Below are positions 28,328 to 37,473 of a stretch of 64,000 nt of DNA, in pieces; the first letter of the stretch is position 1, and every line of letters begins with the position of its first letter. This DNA is from Onstottus_B arcticum. GTDB taxonomy: Bacteria; Acidobacteriota; Blastocatellia; UBA7656. The notes beneath the pieces are model-generated. The model had not been told where the DNA came from. It saw only the letters and a list, made by a program, of their open reading frames with translations, and searched no databases. The stretch is taken from the NCBI GenBank assembly GCA_038040485.1, contig JBBPIE010000033.1, positions 1 through 64,000 of the forward strand, read 5' to 3'. Both the position numbers and the translations under genes were made by a program.

Positions 28328-28774
28328 GGAAGTGAGCTTCCTTCTTCGAGCCTGGATTCGGTTTATGCCGATGCGCGAGGCCGGCACTGCGTGACTATAT
28401 CACACGAATCGCAACCCGGCACACTGAGTGGGGCAGGTGACAACATCCACTGAAACGCCGCAGAAGATTAGTGTTGACTTGCTTAGGAGTGGATGTTAGA
28501 AATGGCTCCGTCGCAAGAAATTTCGTTTAGATGATTGAATGAATAAGTGAAGAGCAACAAGACTCTTTGCCATTCGACATCGCGCCCCTCGGAACTCGCC
28601 CCTTACGAAGTTCCCGCACCCCACTTCTGAAAGTCTCCAGTTTCGAGTCTGCCCCTGCTGCCGATTCTCGATAGCGGATTGTGCTTTCGCGGCAGTTTTT
28701 CAAATCAGCCCGCTAACACACCGGCAATCCGAAAATCGAAGATCAAGAGTCGCAATCTTCCCAGGGGAGACACC
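28328..28774. other. Intergenic region between PHM-type gene and pil operon
   Basis: Divergent control region without a recognisable gene. It contains the predicted pil promoter at 28474-28502 and, at the end, GGGGAG before pilM. Confidence 0.5.
28474..28502 (+). promoter_or_regulatory. Possible promoter of the pilMNOPQ operon
   Basis: TTGACT (28474-28479), a 17-bp spacer and TAGAAA (28497-28502). The start would lie about 265 nt before the pilM ATG, leaving a long leader. Prediction from sequence only. Confidence 0.4.
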
Positions 28775-29836
28775 ATGTTTGGGAAAAAAACCAGGAGCGT
28801 CGTCGGCCTGGACATCGGTTCGAGCGCGCTCAAAGCCATTGAACTCAGGCCCACGCGCAGCGGGTTCGAGCTGGTGCACATCGCTCATCAGAACCTTCAG
28901 TCCGACACCATAGTCGACGGCCACATCATAGACCTTAATCACGTGAGCGATTCGATCAACCGGGTCTGGACCGATCAGAACATAAAGACCAACCAGGTTG
29001 CCACATCGCTTTCGGGTCACGCAGTCATTGTCAAAAAGATATTGCTTCCCACCATGACCGAGGAAGAACTCGACGAGCAGATCCACTGGGAAGCTGAACA
29101 GTACATCCCGTTCGACATCAACGACGTCAACCTGTATCACGAGATCACGGGTCACGATGCGACCGGACAGAACATGGACGTCCTGCTTGTCGCCTGCAAG
29201 CGCGACAAGATCGCTCAGTTCACGCAGGTTATCTCGCAAGCCGGCAAGCAGCCGGTGATCGTTGACGTTGACGCCTTTGCGCTTCAGAACGCATACGAAG
29301 CCAACTATCACCCGGCTCCGAATCAGACCGTTGCGCTTCTGGATATCGGCGCTTCGGTACTGACTATCAACATCGTGCGGGGCGCGAGTTCGATCTTTAC
29401 TCGCGACATCTCGGCCGGCGGAAATCAATACACCGACCTCCTTCAAAAAGAACTCAACCTCACCTTCGAACAGGCAGAAGCGCTCAAGCGCGGCGCGGAC
29501 GTGGACCAGCACTCAGCCGACCAGGCCCACGCAGCGATCCAATCGGTGTCTGAGATGCTGGCGCTCGAGATCCAGCGCACCCTCGACTTCTTCCGCTCGA
29601 CTTCCGGTGACGCGCCCACAATCGACCGAATGCTGATCGCGGGCGGCTCGTCCAAAGTCGCGGAGCTGACCGAGTATCTCTCGGACAAATTCCAGATGCC
29701 CGTCGAGCGATTCGACTCGTTCCGATCGATCAAGGTCGATGGAAGGAAATTCGACGACGAGTACCTGAGAGAGCTTTCACCCAACATGGCAGTGGCGGTC
29801 GGTCTGGCCGTCCGAGTAGCGGAGGTGGCCCGATGA
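28775..29836 (+). CDS. pilM: Type IV pilus assembly protein PilM
   Basis: An actin-like cytosolic ATPase-fold protein that anchors the pilus alignment complex to PilN. It has 353 residues from the ATG at 28775 (GGGGAGAC upstream). It opens FGKKTRSVVGLDIGSSALKAIEL, the phosphate-1 loop; VALLDIGAS is the phosphate-2 loop and IDRMLIAGGSSKV the adenosine motif; an SHS2-like region lies between. Its stop overlaps the pilN start (ATGA). Confidence 0.95.
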   Translation: MFGKKTRSVVGLDIGSSALKAIELRPTRSGFELVHIAHQNLQSDTIVDGHIIDLNHVSDSINRVWTDQNIKTNQVATSLSGHAVIVKKILLPTMTEEELDEQIHWEAEQYIPFDINDVNLYHEITGHDATGQNMDVLLVACKRDKIAQFTQVISQAGKQPVIVDVDAFALQNAYEANYHPAPNQTVALLDIGASVLTINIVRGASSIFTRDISAGGNQYTDLLQKELNLTFEQAEALKRGADVDQHSADQAHAAIQSVSEMLALEIQRTLDFFRSTSGDAPTIDRMLIAGGSSKVAELTEYLSDKFQMPVERFDSFRSIKVDGRKFDDEYLRELSPNMAVAVGLAVRVAEVAR

Positions 29837-30558
29837 TCCGCGTAAATCTACTTGAAGGAACCGCCGAACACCGCGTGTCGGTGCAGAAGACCAAGGTCGC
29901 GGCTCGCCGAGGCCAGCAGTTGTTCATGGTAGCGGCGGCGCTTGGACTGTTCGTGATCGCGACCGGCGTCGACCATTTGAGGACTAACAGCGCTCACGTC
30001 GAAGCCAAGACCGACCTTGACCTCGAAGAGGCGGAGGCCAAGAAACTCGAAGGCGACATTCAACGGAAGAATGAACTCGAAGCCGAATTAAAAGAGGTCG
30101 AGGAACGAATCAAGATCATCAAGCAGTTACGCGCCGAGCAAAAGGGCCCGGTGGCTATGATGTCCGCCATCAACGAGCGCATGCCCGGCGGCCAGGCCGA
30201 CTTCCGTCTCGAGACCATCGTGCAAAAAGGCGCGCACCTGCAGATCGTCGGCAGCTCGGTCAGCCAGCAGGTGATCGCGGACTTCTCGCGGCAGCTCGAG
30301 TTCTCGAACGGGTTGTTCACTAACGTCATGCTCTCGGTCGAGGGCAAAGAGGTGAAGGCAGAAGACGTGGTCGACAGGAAAGAGAGCGACAAGACCGACA
30401 AGCCGGACAAAAAGCCTGCCGACAAGTTAGAAAAGAAAGAAGCCGAAGAAGTCACCGCGCGGGTGTTTCAGTTCACAATAGACCTCGATTACAACAAGCC
30501 GCGCGCCGAAGGGGACAAAGAAAAAGACAAGGTAGCGCCGCCCGCGCCGGGCAAGTGA
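29833..30558 (+). CDS. pilN: Type IV pilus assembly protein PilN
   Basis: A bitopic inner-membrane protein of 241 residues. The short cytosolic start MIRVNLLEG is the PilM-binding motif of PilN; a basic stretch, one membrane helix (about 35-53) and a coiled coil (about 58-105) follow, then a small ferredoxin-like periplasmic domain. A Lys/Asp/Glu-rich insertion near residues 180-210 (DRKESDKTDKPDKKPADKL) is unusual. The start overlaps the pilM stop. Confidence 0.92.
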   Translation: MIRVNLLEGTAEHRVSVQKTKVAARRGQQLFMVAAALGLFVIATGVDHLRTNSAHVEAKTDLDLEEAEAKKLEGDIQRKNELEAELKEVEERIKIIKQLRAEQKGPVAMMSAINERMPGGQADFRLETIVQKGAHLQIVGSSVSQQVIADFSRQLEFSNGLFTNVMLSVEGKEVKAEDVVDRKESDKTDKPDKKPADKLEKKEAEEVTARVFQFTIDLDYNKPRAEGDKEKDKVAPPAPGK

Positions 30559-30571
30559 AGGAGACCAATCT

Positions 30572-31261
30572 ATGTCAGCAACGATGACAACTGTTGTTAA
30601 GGGCGCCGAAGAGGGTGGAAGCTTCTTCACCCGGCTGGCCTGGTACTACCAGATGGGCGCTCTGCTGGTTTTGGCCGCCTTGTTGTTCTGGGGCGCCGAC
30701 CTGATGCTTTACAGCGACAAGCGCGCCGAGACCACAAAGCTCCTCGCACAAATTCAGACGCTCAAGGCCAAGAACGCGCAGGGCAGCATCATCCGGCAGA
30801 ACCTTGCCGCGACCGAACAGACGCTGAAAGAGAAGCGCGAGGAGATGGACCGGCTCCGCGATCTTCTGCCCGATTCGGTCGAGATCTCGCGCGTGTATGA
30901 CAACATCAAAGACTTTCTACGGGAGCAGCGCCTCGAGCTGAGGCGCTTTATCCATCAGAAGTCGACGCCGGCTGATTTCTACACCGCGCAGCCGATTCAG
31001 GTTGAAGTCACAGGCTCGTACGACAACCTGGGCCAGTTCTTCTCGAGACTCGGTTTCTATTCGCGAATAGTGAGCGTGACCGATGTCCAGGTGAAGAGCG
31101 CGGAAGCTGGAGCGCAAGAAGTTGGCCGCTCGATCAACGCGCAGTTCGTTGTCACCGCCTACTACATCTCGCCGGCGAACCTCGAGAAGCTAACGTCGAA
31201 GCAACTAGCGCCGCCGCCCGCACCGGGTCAGGCGCCACCTGCAGGCCAGGGGAAGAAATAG
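30572..31261 (+). CDS. pilO: Type IV pilus assembly protein PilO
   Basis: A bitopic protein of 229 residues pairing with PilN in the alignment complex. One membrane helix (about 27-48) is followed by a coiled coil (about 50-95) and the PilO periplasmic domain (LPDSVEISRVYDNIKDFLREQRLELRRF, cut at residues about 95-125). A Pro-rich C-terminal tail follows. AAGGAG lies before the ATG, 13 bp after pilN. Confidence 0.93.
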   Translation: MSATMTTVVKGAEEGGSFFTRLAWYYQMGALLVLAALLFWGADLMLYSDKRAETTKLLAQIQTLKAKNAQGSIIRQNLAATEQTLKEKREEMDRLRDLLPDSVEISRVYDNIKDFLREQRLELRRFIHQKSTPADFYTAQPIQVEVTGSYDNLGQFFSRLGFYSRIVSVTDVQVKSAEAGAQEVGRSINAQFVVTAYYISPANLEKLTSKQLAPPPAPGQAPPAGQGKK

Positions 31262-31273
31262 CGGAGTCGTTCT

Positions 31274-31909
31274 ATGAAAGCCAGAACAATACTCGCAGTC
31301 TCATTCGTGTTTGTCCTTGCCATCGCCGTCAACGGCGCGGCTCAAGACAAGCAGGCGACCGAGAAGGCGGTTCAGCAGGCGGAGGGCTCTTCGCAGGCTC
31401 AACCGGCCAAGACCGGCAAAGAGTATCTGGGACCTACGGCTGATTCGATTCGGCCTTACCGGCCCAGCAATCGCGACCCGTTCAGAAAGACGCCCACCAA
31501 GGCAAAACAGGCCAAGAGCGCCAAAGCAGTCGCGCGGCTCCAGGGCTTCGCGACCCTTGAGGTCCGGCGCGCCGAGTTCAAGCAAAAGGTGGATCAAGCT
31601 CGCTCGCGTGATCTAGCCGAGCCCGATCCGGTCTCGCAGTACCTGGTCACCGAGTTGGACGTGACCGGCGTGTTCCGCGACGACCGCGGCTTCGGCGCAT
31701 TCGTTAGAGCGTCGCCCACCGGGTCGATGTTCTTTGTTCGAAACGGGGTCCGCGTCTACAACGGCGAAGTGCTTCGGATCGAAGGAGACGGAGCGGAGAC
31801 CGGCGGCGCGAGAGTCCTGTTTCGCGAGGTCTCGTATACAGAAGCCAACGGTAAACAGACCCCGCAAGAGCGGACCGTGGTCAAGACGCCCGCCGGCCGT
31901 AAGAATTGA
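31274..31909 (+). CDS. pilP: Type IV pilus assembly protein PilP
   Basis: A periplasmic protein of 211 residues linking PilN/PilO to the secretin. It has a signal peptide (MKARTILAVSFVFVLAIAVNGAA) without a lipobox Cys, so it is not a lipoprotein as in Pseudomonas. The typical YRPSNRDPF motif (about 57-66) precedes the PilP beta fold (TELDVTGVFRDDRGFGAFVR and MFFVRNGVRVYNGEVLRI). It follows pilO after 12 bp. Confidence 0.88.
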   Translation: MKARTILAVSFVFVLAIAVNGAAQDKQATEKAVQQAEGSSQAQPAKTGKEYLGPTADSIRPYRPSNRDPFRKTPTKAKQAKSAKAVARLQGFATLEVRRAEFKQKVDQARSRDLAEPDPVSQYLVTELDVTGVFRDDRGFGAFVRASPTGSMFFVRNGVRVYNGEVLRIEGDGAETGGARVLFREVSYTEANGKQTPQERTVVKTPAGRKN

Positions 31910-32140
31910 AGTGTTCGAGAGCCGGGAGCCATGTGCCGCGGCGGATGCAGAGGCAGCTTGTGTTAGCTGGGGCGGTCACTATAATCACTGCACCCTGCAC
32001 AACAAGCATTGAACTGATCCTCTGAGGTTTTGGTGAAAGATGTACTCAGCGCGATGTGGAGCGGACGTTCTGACTATTGATGAGGAGCCCTCCGGTTGCG
32101 TCCGTTTCAGTTTCAAATAGAGAGAGGGGAGACAAAAGCT

Positions 32141-35092
32141 ATGATCGCTAGGAGGCTTGTCGTATCACTGGTGGTGCTCGCGCTCGTGAGCAATGTAAGC
32201 GCATTCGCAGGAACGAGCGCTAGAGCAAAGGCCACAACTCCGGCCCAGGCGTACACTCTGGTGTCGCTCAAGCACGAGACCGTAGGAGCGCTGACGCGCA
32301 TCTCGATCGAATCGAGCGCGCCTCCCCTCTACACCGTCTACCGGCCATCGGACCGGCTGATCATCGTTGATCTGCCGGGCGGCGAAGCGTCGGGGCTCGC
32401 GCCTCAGTACAAGGTCGGAAGCGACCTGGTCGACTCGATCGAGGTGCGCCAATCCAAGCTCGGCGCCCGCCCTGCTGGAAACAAGGCGCTGCGCAGGATG
32501 ACTCGAATCGAGGTCAGCGTGAAGGCGAGCGCACGGGACCGTTCAACGGTTGCCGGCAACACTCTCGTTCTTGAAGTCTCGCCCAGCCCGCAAGCCTCGC
32601 CCGCAGAGGCGAAGCTTCAGAAGGAATCCAACGCCGCGCCGGACTCCGCCCGCGAGCTCAAACGCGTCGCCGAGAATAGACCCGAGCCGGCTGGCGTTAA
32701 CCTCTATCCCGCTCCGGTGAGTTCGCCGACTGCGGTAAAGGCCAGTTCCGCGCCCGAGAAAGTTGCGCCGAAACCCGAAGCGCTAAGGCCCGCACGCCTT
32801 ATCAAAGAGGTCCGCTCCGAAGCGGCTGACGGCGTCGTGCGTATCATCGTACAAGCGGATGGCGCGGCTCAGTTCAAAGACTTCGTTCTTCCAGATCCGT
32901 GGCGCGTGGTCGTCGACATCACCGGCGTGCGAAGCGCCTTTGGGAACAGGACCACGACGGTTGGCGGCTCGCTTGTAGATCGAATGCGCGTGGGCCAGCC
33001 TGGCCCCAACGTCGTTCGCATTGTGCTCGACACAAAATCGAAAGTCCCATACCGCGTTGAACGCTCAGGCGAAACACTCGTTATCACAGTCGGCAGCGGC
33101 GGCACCTCCAAGAATGAAACCCTGAAGCCGGCAGTTGATGCGAAAGCTCAAGCCAGCTCCGCTAAGGATGCCGCAACAGTCAAGCCGGAGGTCAAAGTCG
33201 CAGGCGAGCGAATCGAGAACAAGATCGAGCCCAAGCCTGCCGACTCGACAAAGGAAACGATCACCACTTCCACTTTGATCGCTCAGAACCGGCCCGTGAC
33301 GGGAGGTCAGCCTCAAGTGGGCGCTCAGCCAAACAGAAATCTGCCGCTCCCGGTTCAGCAAAACACTTCAACGGGCGTCAAAGAGACCGTGACGCACTCA
33401 GGGCCGGCCGCGGTTAACCGCAGCGCCATGGACCTGCAGCGCCCGGGCGCCGGCGGTCAGGCTTCCGGCAAGCCTCGACCTGAGATGGCCTTCTGCGATT
33501 CGACCTACGTTGGCGGATTGATCAGCTTCGACCTGCGTGCCGGGGTTGATCTGCGAGACATGCTACGGTTCATTTCACAGCAGTACGGCGTGAACTTCAT
33601 CCTCGACAAATCAGTCGGCGCCGTGCCGGTCGACATAAGAATGACCGACGTGCCCTGGAATCAAGTAATGGAGTCGGTGCTGAGAGCTAACCGGCTGGGC
33701 GCAGTCTGCGAGAGCAACGGCCGAATGATTCGAATAGCCACGCTGGCTGCGGTCAAGGAAGAGGAAGAACAGCGCCGCGCGATCGCCGAAGAGCAGGCGA
33801 AACAAATTCCGCTGGTCACCAAGATCATTCACCTGAAGTACGCGCGCGCGGTGGGAAGCCTGGGAAGCGCTGGGTCGGGCGCTTCCGGCCGGGGCGGCGG
33901 CGGTGGTGGAGCGGGTGGCGGAGGCGGCGTGGGCGGCCAGGGCTCGCTGCTTTCGATCATCAACAGCCGATTGAGCACTCGCGGCCGTATCGAAATGGAC
34001 GCGCGAACCAACAGCCTGGTCATCACCGACTTGCCCGAGTACACGGCTGTCATCGAAGACATGATCAGCAAGTTGGACCGGCCCGAGCCGCAAGTCGAAA
34101 TCGAAGCCCGAATCGTACTCGCAAATCGGAACTTCCTTCGCGATATCGGTACAGAGCTGGCAGGCGGGGCAACCTCGAGAGCGGGACAAGCCGGACTCTT
34201 CTCAACAACACCCAACCTGCCATCTAACTTCGGTAGTGGGACGACGGGCGGCACAACCGGCGGTACAACCGGAGGAACGGCAGGCGGCACTGCTGCTCCA
34301 CTCGGGCCGAATCTGCCTGGCCCACTTCCTAACGCCGCACTAAGGGCCGGAGTTGCGAATTCCGTGCTAAGTTTGACAACCGGTCTTCTGGGAACGGGGA
34401 TTCTGAACCTTGCTCTCAGCGCGTCCGAAACCAAAGGCCAGATCCGCACGATCGCCAGTCCGCGCGTGACGGCTACCGACAACAAGACCGCCGAGATCGT
34501 CAACGGCATACAGATACCTGTGCAGACCGTTTCCAACAACACTGTGACGACGACCTTCGTAACCGCGGCTCTGCGGCTCGAGATCACGCCGCAAATAATC
34601 GAGGAAACCGGCGAGGTGCTGATGCACGTGATCGCCGAGAATAACAATGTGAACTTCTCGCTGGCGGGTCAGTTCAACAACGGAACGCCCGGCATAGACA
34701 CCCAGTCGGCTGAATCGATAGTTCGCGTTGCCGATGGCGGCACGACAGTGATGGGCGGCATCAACATAGACAGCGAAGGTCACACGCTTAACCGCACGCC
34801 CGGTATGTCGAGAATTCCGCTGATCGGTGAGTTGTTCAAGCGCCGGCAGACACGTCGCGACACGAGCGAGATTCTGTTCTTCATTACTCCTCGCATAGTC
34901 AGATCCGAGGGCTCGATGGGACCTACAGCTCCTCAGCGAAGCTCGGTCGAGGGAGTGCCGAATCCGGTTTCCGCACAGCGAGCTGCGAACGTGCCAGCTA
35001 ATTCTCCTGTAAAAAAGGACAACAATGCTGTTCAGAATACTGTAGCTCCGGTTCAGCCGGTTGCAGCCGCCTCGGGCAAGAGCGGACAGTAG
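32141..35092 (+). CDS. pilQ: Type IV pilus secretin PilQ with AMIN domains
   Basis: An outer-membrane secretin of 983 residues. The ATG at 32141 (GGGGAG upstream) begins a signal peptide. Two AMIN domains lie at about 40-145 and 235-330, separated by Pro/Lys-rich linkers. STN/N-domains follow at about 480-570 and 590-680 (FDLRAGVDLRDMLRFI, then ARTNSLVITDLPEYTAVIEDM) with a poly-Gly insertion between them. The secretin domain (about 770-930) has the VPLLG-like motif GMSRIPLIGELFKRR and ends EILFFITPRIV. A TTGGTTGGTTGGT-type Thr/Gly repeat lies at about 700-712. It is separated from pilP by about 230 bp. Confidence 0.95.
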   Translation: MIARRLVVSLVVLALVSNVSAFAGTSARAKATTPAQAYTLVSLKHETVGALTRISIESSAPPLYTVYRPSDRLIIVDLPGGEASGLAPQYKVGSDLVDSIEVRQSKLGARPAGNKALRRMTRIEVSVKASARDRSTVAGNTLVLEVSPSPQASPAEAKLQKESNAAPDSARELKRVAENRPEPAGVNLYPAPVSSPTAVKASSAPEKVAPKPEALRPARLIKEVRSEAADGVVRIIVQADGAAQFKDFVLPDPWRVVVDITGVRSAFGNRTTTVGGSLVDRMRVGQPGPNVVRIVLDTKSKVPYRVERSGETLVITVGSGGTSKNETLKPAVDAKAQASSAKDAATVKPEVKVAGERIENKIEPKPADSTKETITTSTLIAQNRPVTGGQPQVGAQPNRNLPLPVQQNTSTGVKETVTHSGPAAVNRSAMDLQRPGAGGQASGKPRPEMAFCDSTYVGGLISFDLRAGVDLRDMLRFISQQYGVNFILDKSVGAVPVDIRMTDVPWNQVMESVLRANRLGAVCESNGRMIRIATLAAVKEEEEQRRAIAEEQAKQIPLVTKIIHLKYARAVGSLGSAGSGASGRGGGGGGAGGGGGVGGQGSLLSIINSRLSTRGRIEMDARTNSLVITDLPEYTAVIEDMISKLDRPEPQVEIEARIVLANRNFLRDIGTELAGGATSRAGQAGLFSTTPNLPSNFGSGTTGGTTGGTTGGTAGGTAAPLGPNLPGPLPNAALRAGVANSVLSLTTGLLGTGILNLALSASETKGQIRTIASPRVTATDNKTAEIVNGIQIPVQTVSNNTVTTTFVTAALRLEITPQIIEETGEVLMHVIAENNNVNFSLAGQFNNGTPGIDTQSAESIVRVADGGTTVMGGINIDSEGHTLNRTPGMSRIPLIGELFKRRQTRRDTSEILFFITPRIVRSEGSMGPTAPQRSSVEGVPNPVSAQRAANVPANSPVKKDNNAVQNTVAPVQPVAAASGKSGQ

Positions 35093-35223
35093 GCAGCGAC
35101 TATGGACAGCGGTCAGCCGTTTCGCGACAATGTTCGAGAACGGCTGGCCACTGCCGCTTATCAGCTAACGGCCGGCAGTTCATGCCAGCCGCCGTCAACA
35201 TCAGCGGACCTCGGGACAGAACG

Positions 35224-35592
35224 ATGGGATTTCTAGACTCGCTCACCGCAATGACAGATCGCATCGACGGTTGCGCCGCTGTAGTCATCCTCGGAATTGA
35301 CGGGATACCGATCGAGCGTAAGGTTCGAGACCTTCATCCTTCGTTCGACATCGACGTGATCGCTACCGAGTTCACATCTCTAGTGCGCCGAAGCATGCGC
35401 ACGGCCGAAGACACGGGGCTTGGAAGCCTTCGCGAGATGGTATTCGTCACCGAAGCGTTGACGTTTCTTTTGAGACCGATCACACCTGAGTACTTCCTGC
35501 TACTGGCGCTCAATGCAGGCACAAGCGTTGGCCGCGCCCGCTTCGAGCTACGCCGAGCCCAGCTCGCCCTGGAATCCGAATTCGCGATTTGA
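35224..35592 (+). CDS. Roadblock/LC7 domain protein (MglB-like)
   Basis: A 122-residue cytosolic protein from the ATG at 35224. The pattern IDGCAAVVILGIDGIPIERK, TEFTSLVRRSM and a C-terminal helix with RARFELRRAQ fits Roadblock/LC7 proteins, which act as GTPase-activating or scaffold partners of small Ras-like GTPases such as MglA. Placement straight after pilQ suggests a role in polarity or control of pili. No MglA GTPase gene is in the window. Confidence 0.85.
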   Translation: MGFLDSLTAMTDRIDGCAAVVILGIDGIPIERKVRDLHPSFDIDVIATEFTSLVRRSMRTAEDTGLGSLREMVFVTEALTFLLRPITPEYFLLLALNAGTSVGRARFELRRAQLALESEFAI

Positions 35593-36137
35593 AGCTTGCC
35601 TTGACGCGGCTGCCAGAGGAATGCCGACCATCCCAGGCCACATCGACGGTGTGTACCAGGAACTGCTAAACGCCTTTCCAGCCGCGTTCACGCGGCTTTC
35701 CGTATCAATAGGCCAGCCGTTTACGGCTGGTTCGCCGCTCGACCAGGTCGCCGCGAGCCCGTTTCAACGGGCTTTCAATCGGTCTTTAGCACAACGCCTT
35801 CAAGGCTAAGGCCCATTCTGGAAGCACGCTAAAGCGATTTGTCGTGGTTCCTCGCGGCGCATCACCAGCCCGGCCTATGAGAACTTGGGACAAGCCCGAT
35901 GAATCGAGCTTGTCGCCTCCGCGCGCACCCAAGCCGGCACGCAGCCTTGCCTCGCTTATCCTCGGTACTCTATCTTCTCTAGTTGGTTCCGGGATGAAAT
36001 CGGCTACAGACTAGACCAGCGAGCGAGCCGACATCGACGATCATACGGAGGAGTTGGTGATTTGCAGTTGCCTGCCTCCGTAAGTGATACGGTGCACAAG
36101 CTTCGCAACTCAGCCCGGAGAAACGGAATCGGCATAA
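35593..36137. other. Intergenic region with a hairpin series upstream of sat
   Basis: A 545-bp gap. Hairpins occupy 35680-35807 (listed separately). The remainder up to sat shows no gene; a GGAGGAG lies near 36050 but is not linked to a recognisable frame. Confidence 0.5.
35680..35807. repeat. Series of short hairpins with TTCA/TTTA loops
   Basis: AGCCGCG-ttca-CGCGGCT (35680-35697), CCAGCCG-ttta-CGGCTGG (35713-35730), AGCCCGT-ttca-ACGGGCT (35756-35773) and a shorter GCCT-tca-AGGC (35796-35806). Stems differ while pairing is kept and the loop is nearly constant. This is a second class of covarying hairpin, distinct from the 13-kb and 20-kb clusters. Confidence 0.75.
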
Positions 36138-37319
36138 ATGGAAACGATACCAGCACACGGCGGCAGACTGATAAATCGCGAGCTTGCAGGCGTCGAGCGA
36201 GAGACTCTGCTCGAGCGCGTCCCGGCTATGCCGCGAATCACACTGCGGGCACGCGAGGTCTCAGACCTGGAGATGATTGCTAACGGCGCGTTCTCCCCGC
36301 TCGAAGGTTTCATGTGCGAAGACGACTATGTTGCCGTTCGCGGGAACATGCATTTGGCGTCGGGCTTGCCGTGGACGATCCCGGTCACGCTTTCGACAAG
36401 CGAGGAAATCGGGGGCGGGCTGCAACAGGGTTCGGACATTGCGCTCTTTGCCGGCGACGACCGTCTGCCTAGCGGCGATGATCATCTGCTGGGCGTGCTT
36501 CACCTGCGCCAAAAGTTTCGCTATGACAAGCAGCGCGAAGCCGAGAGGGTTTATCTGACGACCGACACCGCGCATCCGGGAGTTGCGGCGCTTTACGAGC
36601 AAGGCGAATGGCTGTTGGGCGGACCGATCAGCTTGTTGAACCGGCCAAAGAACCCGGCGTTCCCGGTTTATCGGCTGGACCCGGCGGGAACCCGCGCGGC
36701 GTTCAACAAGAAGGGCTGGCACCGGGTTGTTGCGTTCCAGACTCGCAATCCGATCCACAGGGCTCACGAGTACATAATCAAGTGCGCGCTCGAGACGGTT
36801 GACGGGTTGCTGCTGCACCCTCTGGTGGGCGAGACAAAATCTGATGACATTCCCGCCGAAGTGCGAATGGAATGCTACCAAGCGATGTTGGAGCACTACT
36901 TTCCCCGCACTCGCACGATGCTGGCGGTAAACCCGGCGGCGATGAGGTACGCGGGCCCGCGCGAAGCGGTGTTTCATGCGATCATTCGAAAAAACTATGG
37001 CTGCACTCATTTCATAGTCGGGCGCGATCACGCGGGAGTCGGCAATTACTACGGGACTTACGACGCGCACTACATCTTCAACGAGTTTGACTCCGAAGAG
37101 CTGGCCATCACGCCGATGTTCTTCGATCACTCGTTTTATTGCCGCCGCTGCGACGCGATGGCTTCGAACAAGACGTGTCCACACGACTCATCGGAACACG
37201 TCACGCTGTCTGGGACGAAGGTGCGCGAGCTGCTTGCGAAGGGTGAATTGCCGCCCGGCGAGTTCTCGCGCCCCGAAGTCGCCCAGATCCTGATTCGAGC
37301 CATGAGCGGAGCAGGCTAG
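36138..37319 (+). CDS. sat: Sulfate adenylyltransferase (ATP sulfurylase)
   Basis: A cytosolic enzyme forming APS from sulfate and ATP (EC 2.7.7.4), the first step of sulfate assimilation. It has 393 residues, typical for the monofunctional Sat/MET3 type. It shows QTRNPIHRAHEY, LHPLVGETKSDDIP and GRDHAGVG, plus C-terminal Cys-rich FYCRRCDAMASNKTCPH, a zinc-type motif, then VTLSGTKVRELL. No APS kinase or CysND gene is adjacent. The ATG is taken at 36138; an alternative upstream start is not excluded. Confidence 0.95.
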   Translation: METIPAHGGRLINRELAGVERETLLERVPAMPRITLRAREVSDLEMIANGAFSPLEGFMCEDDYVAVRGNMHLASGLPWTIPVTLSTSEEIGGGLQQGSDIALFAGDDRLPSGDDHLLGVLHLRQKFRYDKQREAERVYLTTDTAHPGVAALYEQGEWLLGGPISLLNRPKNPAFPVYRLDPAGTRAAFNKKGWHRVVAFQTRNPIHRAHEYIIKCALETVDGLLLHPLVGETKSDDIPAEVRMECYQAMLEHYFPRTRTMLAVNPAAMRYAGPREAVFHAIIRKNYGCTHFIVGRDHAGVGNYYGTYDAHYIFNEFDSEELAITPMFFDHSFYCRRCDAMASNKTCPHDSSEHVTLSGTKVRELLAKGELPPGEFSRPEVAQILIRAMSGAG

Positions 37320-37473
37320 CAATTAGTCATATTGTCTCCTCGTGAGACATCATCAAACCCGCTTTTTTTCGCTAGGTCATTTGAGGGCGCGCGTGCTAAA
37401 CTCGACGCCCGTTAGAGAAACGAGCCAAGGCGGCCGACTTCTCAACGGAACTTGTTTTCTGAGGGACCTTCGA

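Noticed and set aside
35513..35809. Frame of 98 codons overlapping the Roadblock gene end and the hairpin series
   Set aside because: It has no family features and its second half is translated hairpin DNA.
36000..36137. SAM or other riboswitch upstream of sat
   Set aside because: I could not find the conserved cores of known sulfur-related riboswitches; only simple hairpins are present further upstream.
36261..37184. Minus-strand open frame of 307 codons opposite sat
   Set aside because: Antisense shadow of a well-conserved ATP sulfurylase gene.
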